Assembly: GCA_022606135.1 (NCBI GenBank)
Contig: JABYQN010000012.1
Location: 868,001-932,000 of the forward strand
From: Fomes fomentarius
Taxonomy: Eukaryota > Basidiomycota > Agaricomycetes > Polyporales > Polyporaceae
DNA length: 64,000 bases
Direction: 5' to 3'
Part shown: positions 13,901 to 25,320 of the stretch, one piece after another
How the letters are laid out: each line of letters opens with the position of its first letter
Position numbering within the stretch: the first letter of the stretch is position 1
The notes under the pieces: generated by a model
Database searches by the model: none
The model's input: the letters and a program-made list of their open reading frames with translations, nothing else
What the model was told of the DNA's origin: nothing
Position numbers and translations under genes: made by a program

Positions 13901-16900
13901 TCGAGGCACGCTTCCCGCGAGTCCCTCGCGCCGTGTATGCCTATGGCTTGCCAGCCAGGGCAGGACAGGACAGGGCAGCTCTGGAGCCTCGTTGCTCGGG
14001 ACGGTCTTGATGAAGCTGGAGATCTTGCAATTGAGTGCGTACTGCCAGCAAAGTCCGAGCCGCGAAAGGACAATTCCATGCAGTGCTAAGGTTTCGCCGT
14101 CACTTGTTCGTCGGCAGTGACAGGCGACCTGGGCGAGAGAGTTTGGGACCTTGCATGCCCGGGCCCGAGGACCGTCGCTGTGGCCATCGGCATCGGGCAT
14201 TCCACGGGCACGTCGAGGGCACGCGGGAGACCGCGTCCGAAGTTGAGGAAAGTGCCTCTCCTCCATATGCACAAGGGTGAGGTAGTACTTCGGGAGCAGC
14301 CGAGGCGACGTCGCGATGCACGATGGACGGAGACGTCGAAGGTTGAGCGCAGGTTACTTGGTAGAACTCGAAAGGCGCTGCAGCATGCACGCACGTAGGT
14401 ATGCGTACACACGCCGCGGACGCACTGTGTGGCACCGACTTCGATGAAATGATGTTCGGCGGTTCGACGTTGGACTGGTCGCCACAGCGCAGGTGCACCG
14501 TCTGTGCTTCGTGCTTCGTGCTTCGTGCTTCGCAGGCGTGGACGACCTCTCGGATAGACTGCGAGACCCTGTACCCGGTATACGGTACGATCCAAATGGT
14601 TAGTGGCAGCGGCGGGGCAATACTAGGGCCCGCCAAGGAGACTGGTAGGGGAGGCGATCGATGGCAGCCCTGGAGCAGATCCGGTAACCCGCGCCCAGGC
14701 AGCTCGGACCGAAGCCCTCCATTCGCGGCCTTCTTCGTCTTCGGCTTCTCATGCTACCATCGGACGCATTGATGCACACGAATCTTGCTCTTTCTCTCTC
14801 GTCCATCGCTCCCAGCGACAACCCGACGTCATCACCTCACCCGCCGGTGCTTTCCGTGTCCTGCGCAGCGACCCGAACCGAAGACCGGAGCCAGTTTCGT
14901 AGCCGTAAGGCCCATAACGCCTTGGTGAAGTCGCGGGAGGGAGGAGACTCGGTTCCCCCATGCACCGCATCCAACAGACCTCGATCGCTCGACGCAGAAC
15001 GATACTTAGGGGCAGTGGGTCAGAGCCCGAGCCAGGACATGCAACTGGGAGAAGGGACCCACGACCGCGGAGGCTGGCGCGATATCGGCGCACACGGGGG
15101 CTTCTCCGCCTGCTTCGCGAAGCCCGTCGGAGTTGCGAGCGCGCGAACGAGAGCAACCTACGCGAGAATCACCTGAAACCTGCACACCTCGCCCAAACGG
15201 ACGAGGTGCGCACATGTGCGGGAACGGCGCGGTCGAGGAATGCGCGTGCTCCTCCGTCAAGTTCTGCGTGTGGATAATCCGCGTGCAGATAACCTTGAAA
15301 TGAGACCGTGCATTCCGTCACATAGGCTTATGAGTGAATGAGCGACTTCGACTTCCCTGCTCTGCTCTTGGTTGCTCGGAGAGTCCCAGTCGGATTCGTG
15401 AGCTAAGCTAGCTTGGACATGTGTCGGAGCGCTGTACGCTCGCGTATCCGATTCGCATGCGGCCCTGCGGCCAGCAGAGCGGGCAATCAGGAACTTGCCG
15501 GGTACTCGACCGGCATATTATCCAGCGTCACCGAGCCTCCTCGAGACGTACCGGCTCCGCCATACTTCGGTTCTGTGGGTGCCAGTGCTCCTGTACGTTA
15601 GCGAAATCGGTTAGGTGGTTCTGTTGAAGCATCCCACCGCATGAATGGTCCGAGAACGTCTAATGCATCGGTCGGTGGCTTGGAAGAGTGTACCACGCCA
15701 AGATGTCGGGTTTGAGCATCCGCTTGCCTATTTGACAACCAAAAACCTCCTCGATTCTCGCGTGGAAACAAAGCCTATAACGAGTCAAGTGAGCTGACAA
15801 GCAAACCCAGTTTGCATCGACAACACACCTTGGCTTTCGTCCACCAATGGCAGACGGGGCCGAACTACGCATTCGATCGATACCTGGATCCATTACGGAG
15901 CATCCTTCTGTGCTAGCTCCCACCTGCCGGCCAGCTGGAAGGTCGATCAGAACACAACTAAACCCGGGTCACTGGCACGATCATAAACCAACAGCCGTCC
16001 GGATGAATACCGGCCTCGGACTCGCCGGTCGTACATTGCGGCTGGTTTGATCCTCGGGAACGGGAGAATAGTGATACTTATGGGCGGTGGGCTGCAGGTG
16101 TTCGCTCCCCGATGTCTGAGCATGAGACCAAATTCAGGAAGCGCAAGCTATAGCCGCCTCCTTCGCTATATTCGGCTGTCGGCCAACAGCCACGCGTTCA
16201 TACCAGCCTGAGACTGTGAAAGGGTGCTTACAGTACGCCAGGACAGACGTCCAGGTTTGGCGACCTCGAGGAACATGTCATCTGCGGGGACGACAGCGTG
16301 TTCGAGCGTACTATTCGACACTAGCATGCCGAAATGTCAGTCAACATTGAAAGCGATCCGCGAAGACGCACCAATTCATTGCTTCTGATCGACGTTTCGT
16401 GAGAAGAGCGTTCTTGGTGTATGGTAAAATTCATGGGACCGCCTGCGGCGGTGGGGAGGCGGGACGATCCTACGCTGGTGGCGCCGAGATCGTTGCAGGC
16501 CCAAAAGAGGAGGGATGTATAAGTCAGCGACGTGCAGCTGGAGAAAGGCAGGTATGTCACCACGGTAATGACATGGCACGATGTTCCTATGCATATATGC
16601 GTTAAAGAGTCTGCAGATCGGTCTACAATACGCCTTCTAAGATATGTTGAAGGCTATGACATTATTCAGTACGCCATACCTTGTGATGGTGATGAACTTT
16701 GAGTTTCATCTGTCCATGCAGCATGACTAGAGCAAAGATACGGAAGATCCCCTTGCCGAACCAGACGTCTGACGGCAGCCGGTATGAAACGGAAACCAAG
16801 TGCGGATAGTCCACCTTTGGCGAGAGGGCTCTCTCTGGATGGAGGTGCGGCCTTTTCTAGCATATTATACCTGCAGCGTCGTGTCCTAACATGCATATTC

Positions 16901-17371
16901 GTTTGGATAGGTTTCATCTTTGAGCAAGTCGGAGGTCACGGTCACGACAGTGCGTCTTCGTCCGAGTGATCCAGTAATAAGTCGCGTGACGCAGCCAGTC
17001 GCATTGAGTATACAGTCCTGTTCTATCCACTCAGTACTGGTGCGGTGGGCAGTCCGAAACGCTTCCTTACCCCGGCTGACCGACTGTGGATGGACTTTGG
17101 ATGGTGGTGGTAGGTCAAGCAGCTCGTGATCGCCTACGGACGCGTTCAAGTTAGCGCCACAAACGCGTAATGACGCACATCTCGGCAAAGTCCATCCTGC
17201 GCCCCTCCGCGATCCCGAGCCAGATATCCCAAACTGGACATCCTCTCTTCGCTCCTCTCCTCCTCGTCCCTCGCCGTCCTCTGCGCCGTCGTTCTCGGGC
17301 TCCTGCTCATCTCCAACCACCGATTAGCGCTCCCTTTCCATCCGAAGCGATCACGGATACTCGGAGCGACG
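7990..17371. other. long gene-poor region
   Basis: More than 9 kb without a supportable gene. The first few hundred bases are presumably the 3' UTR and flank of the preceding gene. From about 8400 to 9180 the plus strand is strikingly pyrimidine-rich (runs of CTTCTTC and CTCTC near 8920-8970), like a fungal promoter or leader, but no protein-like frame follows. A 25-C homopolymer lies at 9629-9653 and short TTCGTG/CTTCGTG repeats near 12565-12600 and 14503-14532. Open frames of up to about 220 codons in 13.4-15.2 kb overlap in several frames and look like GC-driven chance. Confidence 0.6.
9629..9653 (+). repeat. 25-base poly-C tract
   Basis: An uninterrupted run of 25 C residues lies between GATCGG and TTTGGC. 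Such a G/C homopolymer is rare, could form four-stranded structures, and is a place where assembly length is unreliable. Confidence 0.95.
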
Positions 17372-17626
17372 ATGGTCAGTGCTGCTGCTTACCCCCTCTC
17401 TCTCCGCTCATGCAGGATATTCCCTGCTCGCGGACCGGGACGCGACGCCATATCTAACGCGCACATGCTCATTTTCTATACTTCCTTGCCACCTTCTCCG
17501 CCCACACGACCTCCGATGCGCTATTGATGTTATCTCGGACGCCCGGCGCCTGCCATCCTCTCGGCCCCGCCCCTCGCCACTGTGACGCCACAGTCGTCGA
17601 AACTCAAGGCGAAAGCGAACGCGGAC

Positions 17627-19262
17627 ATGGATGCGCTCATCTCCCAGTTCGTCGCTGTCACCGGCGCGTCGTGCGTACCCGTCATCTTTGAATGCGAAAT
17701 ACGAGACGAGGATGGCTGATGTCCTGACCGTGATGGACGCCTGACTTGTCTCCTTGCCATGTATGCGCCGGCGATTTCTCGTGTCTGGATGTTTGTGTTC
17801 CCCCTCGGGATCGCCGGATTGGCGTGGACGGGAACTGCAGCGCAAAGGACGCACGTAAGTTCCTCACGAAGCACAAGCGACTGGACCTTGCAGTCGACGC
17901 GTACTACACCTCGCCTGCAGCGTCGAAGGCGCCGGCTTCGACGAGCAAGCTGAACGCACTCTTCGACAAGTACAAAGGTGCCGTTCTCGTTCTCCTCGCT
18001 CGCTTTCGACGCTTCCCGTACATGCACAATCTCATGCGGTTTTATTGTGTCACTTGTTGTTTCGCATCGCTGTCCGGTCGATTTCGCGTGCACACAGAAC
18101 CGGATGGCGATGATATTTCCGTCGACGGGACAATTAAACTGTGCGAAGACCTCGATGTGGACCCGGAGGACGTCGTGCTACTAGCTGTTGCGTATGAGCT
18201 CAAGTCGCCATCGATGGGTCAGTGGTCGAGAAAAGGCTGGGTAGACGGTTGGAAAGCACTTGGGTGAGTCTTTACTCTCTCATCATCACGCCTTCACACT
18301 CTTCTCTATCCTGCGATCTTCCTGCCCACCGCCTCGATTTGCGACGGCGAGAAGTATGGAATGAAAACTAACCGCGATCTACTGGGTAGAGTCGACACGA
18401 TCGAAGACATGAAGTCGATGCTCGCGCAGCTGAAACAGCAGCTCGCGAAAGAAACAGACTACTTCCGGCACGTGTACAACTACACCTTCGAGTTCTCGCG
18501 TCCGCCCGGTCAGCGCTCGCTCGGTGCGTGTCAATTTTGCCTTTGCCTTCCCCCCTACCTCCTTATGCTTTGCCTTCCGTCAAACTCCCCTTCTCTCTCT
18601 CTCCCCTTCACGATTCTCATCATACAACATCCGACCGCGTCTTACACTCCCCCTCGGTAGGACTTGAGGAGGCACGAGCGTTCTGGCAGCTGCTCATCCC
18701 GCACGGGATGGAGGGCGGCGCGCTCGCGCACATGCAGACCTCACCCTCGGGCGCGCAGGACGAGGACGGGGACGAGCCGATGGACGGGAGCGGTGCGCCC
18801 GAGGAGGGGTGGAAGGAGGAGCACACGCAGTGGTGGTTTGACTTTTTGGCGCAGAACGGGGTCAAGGGCGTTAGCAAGGACGTGTGGCATATGGTGAGTC
18901 CATCTAGTTAGTCTGGTTTTCAGGTTTGGGTTAGCTCGGTGGCGTGCGGTGGCTCGAGGGAGAGTGTGTGTGTGTGACGAGGAGGGGAGAGGGAGAGGAA
19001 TGCTGATAAGGGTTTCTTTTTATCTCTTCGCAGTTCCTGGAGTTTGTGAGGACGATCGACGCGCAGTTCGAGAAGTACGACGTGGAAGGTGCGTGGATGG
19101 GATCTGCTGTGACCTTCTGTCGGTTAGAATCGTCAGACGCTGAGACTGACTGTGATTTGTGTTTGTTCATGTGTCCTGGCGTGGACGTGTGCAGCTGCGT
19201 GGCCATCGACGATCGACGACTTTGTCGAGTACGCGAAGAGCCGCGCCGTTGGGGGCGCGTAG
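17627..19262 (+). CDS. DCN1: DCN1-like protein, scaffold E3 for cullin neddylation
   Basis: Dcn1 family proteins bind cullins and the Nedd8 E2 and promote cullin neddylation. Seven exons join in frame: 17627-17670, 17841-17977, 18098-18263, 18390-18523, 18661-18893, 19034-19088, 19195-19262, giving about 278 residues. The N-terminal about 45 residues (ALISQFVAVTGAS ... ARKFLTKHKRLDLAVDAYY) are a UBA-like helical module. The rest is the PONY domain: an EF-hand-like part (EPDGDDISVDGTIKLCEDLD), then FEFSRPPGQRSLGLEEARAFW, and the diagnostic C-terminus (VSKDVWHMFLEF ... EAAWPSTIDDFVEYAKS) matching the WNLLLDF and EGAWPVLIDDFVEF regions of animal DCUN1D proteins. A 60-residue acidic insert (DEDGDEPMDG) lies between helices. 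The start is uncertain: ATG 17372-17374 followed by GTCAGT, spliced to 17594, would add about 11 residues (MSSKLKAKANAD). The main-body call is secure. Confidence 0.9.
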
Positions 19263-20533
19263 CCTCGGGATGCCACGGCGCACGGCGAAGCAAGAGGGGG
19301 ATTCCATCAAGTCGAAGTCGAAGTGAAGGGATGTTGGTTTTGCTTGGGAGTGTGTATGTTAGATTACTGTACTTGTGTACGTACACGCGCAACAGTGGGA
19401 TAGGGTCGACGGAGAGGATAAGTAGTTGCTAGGAAGGTGCATTGTTGTCGTCTCTCCGTCCACTGGCACTGTGTTGTCGCGCGAATCATAGCTTGTTTTC
19501 CTAGGCCTTGGGCGTCGGATGGGCGTGAGTTGAGTACATAAAGGGTTCGGTAGATGATGTTTGTGGTTTGTGGATCGTAGATTTCCGCATTTGGACATGC
19601 GACCGAAGGCTGGGATGGAGTGAGTGATCGTTGACGTCATCTGGAGGTGATCGCGTCTTGCCTCTACACGTCCACTCTGCGTACACTCCGGTCGCCACGG
19701 GGCTGCGTCGTGTCTAAGTAAGTACCTACCCAATATAACTGTCGTGACCCCTCCCGCATCAGATCAACCTGGATGTGCCTGGCCCACAGGACCCGACAAG
19801 AAACGAGGATAGACCTTTGCCTGCTGCGCGGCTGTTCTCGTTCCTCTTGCCTGTTTCTGAATCACGTCATCACGCTTCACGGCAACCCTAGGCATTCAAG
19901 TTACCTGGTCGTACAATGGTCAATCGCAAACGGACCTCTCCCCTCCAACGAACCCCTGCTAATTCGCACCGGTAACAGAACAGATGAGAGGTTAGTAATC
20001 CCACACCGGCAAGCGTGCATCATAAGCAAGCGGCTTCTTACGCACTCGATTATGATACTTGCGCTAGGACACGCTCAGCACTTTCTGCTCCAGGGCGATT
20101 TAAGTAGGGGGAGGTCATCCCAGGAACAACCCGGGAAGGGGCGATCAAATTTGGACCCACAAGCGGTGCTGCAAAAATACGCGAGTCGCGAACCGTGATC
20201 CCCGCTCCTCCCGGGTTTCAAATTCGTCCGCCTCACCTTGGTCTTGCGCTGGGCCTTGCCCTTTCCTTGCGCACTGGACTCTGGGCGATGGGTTCCGGGC
20301 GGCGCACGTCGTGCTGGTCTCTGATCAGCGCTGTGTCGACGGCGCCAGCACTGATCTTTCTTTCTCTTACCACATCCACACCCACATACAGAACAGCGGC
20401 ACGATCCAGTGCTCGCCCCTTGCACTGAAATCGTTGAAATTCATACGATCTCTAGCGCCGCTGCTATCATCGCCATTCATTCCCGCAGACCCCCACGTTT
20501 CCTTCCATCCCCTGCCGCCGAGTCGATTCCTGG
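19263..20533. other. intergenic region
   Basis: This is the 3' flank of DCN1 and the promoter region of the next gene. It includes a TAAGTAC motif at 19719. C/T-rich sequence near 20330-20520 probably belongs to the downstream promoter and leader. No gene was recognised. Confidence 0.55.
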
Positions 20534-21888
20534 ATGTCCGCCGATGAGGACAAGCAGACCATCGTCGATAACACAAGCTCGGACGTCCATTTCCACATAA
20601 ACCCGCAATATGTGAACGTGACGGATCGAATCACCCAAGAGGCGTTCGACCTCGTCAAGGCAGCAGAGACGACGGCGTACGACCAGTCCCTAGCGGACAT
20701 CACGACGCCAAAATGGAGCTTTGAGCATCGATTTCACGGTACGTTGTTTTCGACTCATCGCCTCCCCGCTGTCATCTTGTCCTTCGTTCGTGTGGATCCA
20801 TGCGTGCGCGTGGGCGGCAGTCACGTTGAAGTTCGAGTAATCCTTGATATATACTTCAACTTACGGATCCGCGTTTGCATTGTCAGGGACGCGTGTAACC
20901 GTGGTCGGTGTCGTCATCAAGTACCTAGGCTCGGGTCCTCTTCCCGCTGCACAGTACGCGGTGGACGGTGACTCACAGAGCATATCTTCGGTCCCAAACG
21001 CGACGCGGACGCTCGCCGACGTCCACTTCTACACGTCCGACTACTTTCCCCTTGGGGACCATGTCCTCACGGTCAACATCACGACCGCGACGTCGAGCGC
21101 GCCGTATCTGTTCGACTACCTCGCGATCGACACGTTAGGTCCTCAAGAACCCATATCGTCATCGTCTAGCTCGTCATCATCTAGCTCGACATCGTCCACC
21201 TCGTCATCGTCCAGCTTGCCACCATCTAGCTCGTCGTCGAGCATGGCAAGCACTACCACTGGGGACTCGGCACCTACGACGCAAGTACCGGTAGTCCATG
21301 TTGGTGCTAACTCAAAAGGGCCACAACCTATGGGCCCAATCATAGGAGGCGTCGTGGGCGGCGTGGCCCTGCTTGTGCTGTGCGGGATTGCATTTTGGTG
21401 GGTCTACAAGACGAACAGGTCGCGTGGCCTATCCCAGTATGCATATGCGAAGACGGGACAGTATGGTGAGTCTTCAGATCTTCCTAGTCCTGGGCTCGTC
21501 ATTGTCCCCCGAGCTCAACGTTCCCCTCATAGATGGACCAGATGATCGCGTCGAAGCTTGGCCAGTCGCCCATACCAGCGCATCGAGCACCCCAGGCGCA
21601 ATGCTTGGCGCATCACATTACTCTGACGGGCCAGCAGGCTCAGGGTCGCAGGGAACGCAGTCGTCGTACGCATATTCTGACCCATTTGCTTCTCCCTCCC
21701 AATCCCAGTCCCCGGCCCCGTTCTACGCGCAACCGCCACCGGGGAGCGGGATGTCGCGGAAAGCCGCCGAGGCACAGTTCGTTCCTCCACAAGCCGGCCG
21801 CCGCTCATGGTTGTCTATGGTGAACGGGGGAGGAGAGGCGTCCTTGTTGGGCGCGCCGACGTCTGGGCCTCCACCGTATGTACCATGA
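20534..21888 (+). CDS. single-pass membrane protein with Ser-rich stalk
   Basis: Exons 20534-20738, 20887-21465 and 21533-21888 give about 379 residues. The N-terminal part (about 1-190) is beta-rich and ends with ADVHFYTSDYFPLGDHVLTV and YLFDYLAIDTLG, the pattern of the galactose-binding-like ectodomains common in Agaricomycete membrane proteins. A Ser/Thr stalk follows (long S runs, about residues 200-240), then one membrane helix (GPIIGGVVGGVALLVLCGIA) with a basic stop (YKTNRSR). The cytoplasmic tail is rich in Ser, Gly and Pro and ends PPPYVP. No signal peptide is visible at the chosen start, so either an upstream exon is missing or the protein inserts by its helix. It may act as a surface sensor, but that is inference from architecture. 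Confidence 0.75.
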
Positions 21889-22590
21889 TTGTGCATTGTG
21901 CGGGTCGCTCGGGATGCGGACGACGGACGTTGTGCATGCGGCGTGTTTTCTTGGTCTTAAATTATGGGATTACTGCATGTATTGGTCCATGGGCTTTTGG
22001 ACAGTGTGCTTACTCACGACTTGTAACGATGAGCGATTCTCGCAGGACGGTCTCGTGTTCGGATGGTCGGACCGTCTGAACAGTGAACACTGGTTGTGGT
22101 GGAAGTCAGGGGCGCTTGAAGTTCTGGTGAGGTGCAGAAGGAGGAGAAGTCCATGTTCACGCCCATGCGCGCAAGGCGAAAATGTGGCTGTAGCTCGATT
22201 TGCATTGTCATCACCCCTGGTATGCTTCTCTAATACACGGAAGCTCTCCATAGTACTACGAGCAGTCGTCCGACGCAGGTGCTTTGGTTCCGATTCATTC
22301 ATTCATCACTGGACGGGCGATGTGTTGCGATTGAATGTAGTACTAGCAAGCGGCGAGGGTGATACTAATTCAAGTGGTGGAAAATGACGGCCCATATACA
22401 TATATTCTCTCAGATCCAAAGAAACGGCGTTGAAGCTTTGAATGAGAGTATCCCCATGATGACTTCCACATCGGGAATGTCACTGCCCGGCCCGATGAGA
22501 TCTCCGCGCTGCTCACCCGTGGGCCGTAATCAGTATCCTGCGTGTTGGTCTTGACGACCTCCGCACCCCGCCCGACGCTGCGCCCCCGCC
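21889..22590. other. intergenic region
   Basis: The flank between two plus-strand genes. Open frames here overlap on both strands without recognisable proteins. The last about 80 bases before 22591 are C-rich (CGCACCCCGCCCGACG), compatible with a leader. Confidence 0.5.
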
Positions 22591-24834
22591 ATGTCCATCT
22601 TAGCCAACGTACCTCAAGAAGTGCTTGAGCACATCGCCTTCTTCGCCGCTACGGACGAACTACTTGGCCCTCCGGATGGGATTATTCCACTTCTCTGCGT
22701 CGACCGACGTACACATGCTGCACTGTCCATGTCCTCGAATCCGTACCTCTGGTCACGCATCTTCTCCTACAAGTTCGACACCTCATGTCCGGCGTGGAGA
22801 TTGGCGGAGATGGGTAGGGCCCCGGGCCCTTCGGAGCTGTGTGAAGAACTCAAGCTCCGGTGCACACTGCTGAAGCGCATTCGTCGACGCACCGATTGTT
22901 TGGCGACATCCTATGCCCTCAGCCCGACGCATAAAGACTCGTTACGGTCGATCCTATGGATGGCGTACCTCATTCTGCTTGAGAACGACGGGAAGAACGA
23001 CAAGCAACTCATGGAGTATGCAGGATTCGATGGATGGCTGAAGGACTTCCTGTTCCATCCCTCTGGGGCTTCCCTCGCGGCGTGGTCGGTGAAAATCGAC
23101 TTGTGGCCACCGAACGATGAACGAACCGCGCTGGCGTTGTGGTTGTTCTGGTACATGTTGAAGCCTGGTGAGTGCCAATCCGTTACTTGGTCGTCCTCGA
23201 GGTAGTCGATTTCGGCCGTCCAATGTGCGCGCAGAAGGGGAAGTCACACGTGAGGTATGCCTGTATGCTGTCCCTCTTGAGATGGTATGTTCGGCCATGA
23301 CATGTTCATGTGCTCGACCGAGGGCCAGACTGCCCGATGCGGTAGCATCTCCGAGCTACATAATATGCCGCTTTTCACATGCCATATCGCCAGCGTCCCA
23401 AATCACGCCTATGACAGCGGCCTTCACGCAATTGCCGGCATTGAGACGTGCTTCTTTTCTGCAGGCGCAGCATCGTTCCCAGATTTCATTGGGACGATTC
23501 ATCCCAACATCTCGCCAGATTGATATGTGACCCACACCAACATGTTGTTGTACCCTTCCCATAGATGACTACATGACCAAGGACAATACCGCATCCCTCG
23601 AGGCGTGCAGTATATTGAAGTTATTCGCCCTAGGCGCACATCAGGTTCGCACACCGTGTTTTGTAATCTCGCCCTCGACTCGAGAGTCAATCTAAACGGA
23701 TTTACGTCTGCAGTACCCTTTGTGCTCGCCTCCGTGGAGCGAATTCGCGCCGCCTAGTCGGACCCGCGGCGCTTCTGCGATCAAGTATTTCGGGAACACA
23801 TTGAAGATGGCGCCCCCAGCGTCAGCAACTTCCGCGATTCTCGCCTACCTGACGCTTGCAAACAGGATGTCCGGCTCGTGGGACATGACGCACTTCATGA
23901 AGCCTACCTCAGCAACCCCGCCGAGCCTCGCGCTGCGTCTGAGCAGCAGCGAGTGGAACGCGGAGTGGATGAGAGGTATCCACCTGGCAGATACGTCCAA
24001 GCCGCTCGGTATCGCGTTCTCTGGCGCGTTTACACCTGGCAGCCTGCAGGGCGTCTGGGAAGGGATTTTCACCGTACGTCTTCCCTTCTTCGTGTGCGTT
24101 TACGTTATGTGCGCTCATCCCGGCCGTTCTCACTTAGTACACCGAGTTCACTGCCTATGCGGCATTACTTTCGGGCGCACCCCCGACGGTACTGCAACGT
24201 AGCCTTGTCGCAAACCACCCGCACCTATGGAAGATCCGCGAGCACCACCTGTACGGACCGGAGGAGCCTGGCATGCCGGACGCGTGGCCTGTCTCGCCTG
24301 GCAACCCGTTGTGTGCTTATATACCGAATGGAAGCGAGATTTGCGAGACGTCAGGGGGAGTGCAAATCAAGGAACCGGGGAGACCTGAACCTGCGTTTTA
24401 CAGGAGCTGGACTGGTGTGCAGAAAGCCGCGGAGAAGCCGCGAGGGAAGCTGCTTGATGTTTTCCTGACGGGAGAGGTCTGTCCTTTACTCTCATTCTGA
24501 CACAGGGGACGTCTGTTGCTGACCGTAAGCCTCTCTGCTTTGTACTTCAGGGTCATTCGGCCTGGGGTCAGTTCAATATCGCCGGGCGAGTGCGACCTTG
24601 TGATGGTTTCATTAGCCTGTCGAAAGAATACGTAGGTCGCCCTCGATTCGTTTGTACGGACGCTACAGCAAATTGATGTCACCTCAGGTCGATGGCGAGA
24701 GAGGACACTGGCTATACCGTGGTTTCATGGTTGGAGACGCGGAAGGAAATCTTTCGGGGCGCTGGCGGGACACGCTGAGCCCTCCAGATGTCCCTGGATA
24801 CGAGGGCTGCTTCGTAATGAGCCGTCGGAGATGA
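22591..24834 (+). CDS. F-box-like protein of a basidiomycete-expanded family
   Basis: The N-terminus (LANVPQEVLEHIAFFAATDE ... IIPLLCVDRRTHAAL) fits an F-box-like motif, which normally docks Skp1 in SCF ubiquitin ligases. Clear exons are 22591-23167, 23465-23526, 23565-23644, 23714-24073, 24138-24476, 24551-24631 and 24688-24834. One or more exons between 23235 and about 23460 could not be fixed. The central part (RLSSSEWNAEWMRGIHLADT ... AFTPGSLQGVWEGIF) matches the W-P-G-L-WEG pattern of large F-box proteins found in mushroom genomes. The C-terminus (GHSAWGQFNIAGRVRPCDGF, WLYRGFMVGD) resembles the same family's beta-rich end. Substrate unknown. Together with DCN1 nearby it is a second cullin-linked gene, though the proximity may be chance. 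Confidence 0.7.
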
Positions 24835-25320
24835 ACACATCTGCGGCGTAGGGAATGGATAATACCGTGATGTCTGTATGAATATGATCTCCATCGTGTA
24901 GTATGCTTTTGTACACAGACTACTGACCGACTGTGTTGTATAACGGTCTTCGATTTAGCTCCAGATATATTGGCGGAAGCATATAATTTCTGCCCCAGGG
25001 TGGAATTGCGTCACGTCTTATTAGGTTAGACAGCCTAGAAAACAATGGGCGCCGGATCACGCCAACCAAGAGCGACTTGAAATGTACCAGACGTCTTGAA
25101 TACAGCTTTCTGGGGTTTTGATCGACGTATGTCGTATTAACAGCACGTTGAATGGAGACTCCCAGAAAGGCAATCCAAGCGCCGTGTTGCTGGCGCTAAT
25201 CTAAACCATGGTATTGTAGTTATGACGTAACACGTTTGTTTGCATTGCGGGGCTTGGAGTCCACCGTGTCTTGTTCCATCCACTCACAATCTCGTCCTCG
25301 AAACCACATCAGCACTTCCC
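24835..25320. other. intergenic region
   Basis: The spacer between the F-box-like gene and the Nudix gene. No coding frame or RNA gene was recognised. The last about 70 bases are C/T-rich. Confidence 0.5.

Noticed and set aside
13414..15277. Cluster of long overlapping open frames (up to 221 codons)
   Set aside because: They occur in four or more frames at once, lack domains, and reflect high GC with few stops.
17230..17372. Hydrophobic open frame (LSSLLSSSSLAVLCAVVLGL) that resembled the N-terminal anchor of a cytochrome P450
   Set aside because: The frame has an upstream stop with no ATG, no P450 motifs follow, and the region lies directly before the DCN1 exons.
20075..20425. Minus-strand Cys/Lys-rich frame (GCGCGKRKKDQCW)
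   Set aside because: It lies antisense to the promoter and leader of the membrane-protein gene and has low-complexity composition typical of chance GC-rich frames.
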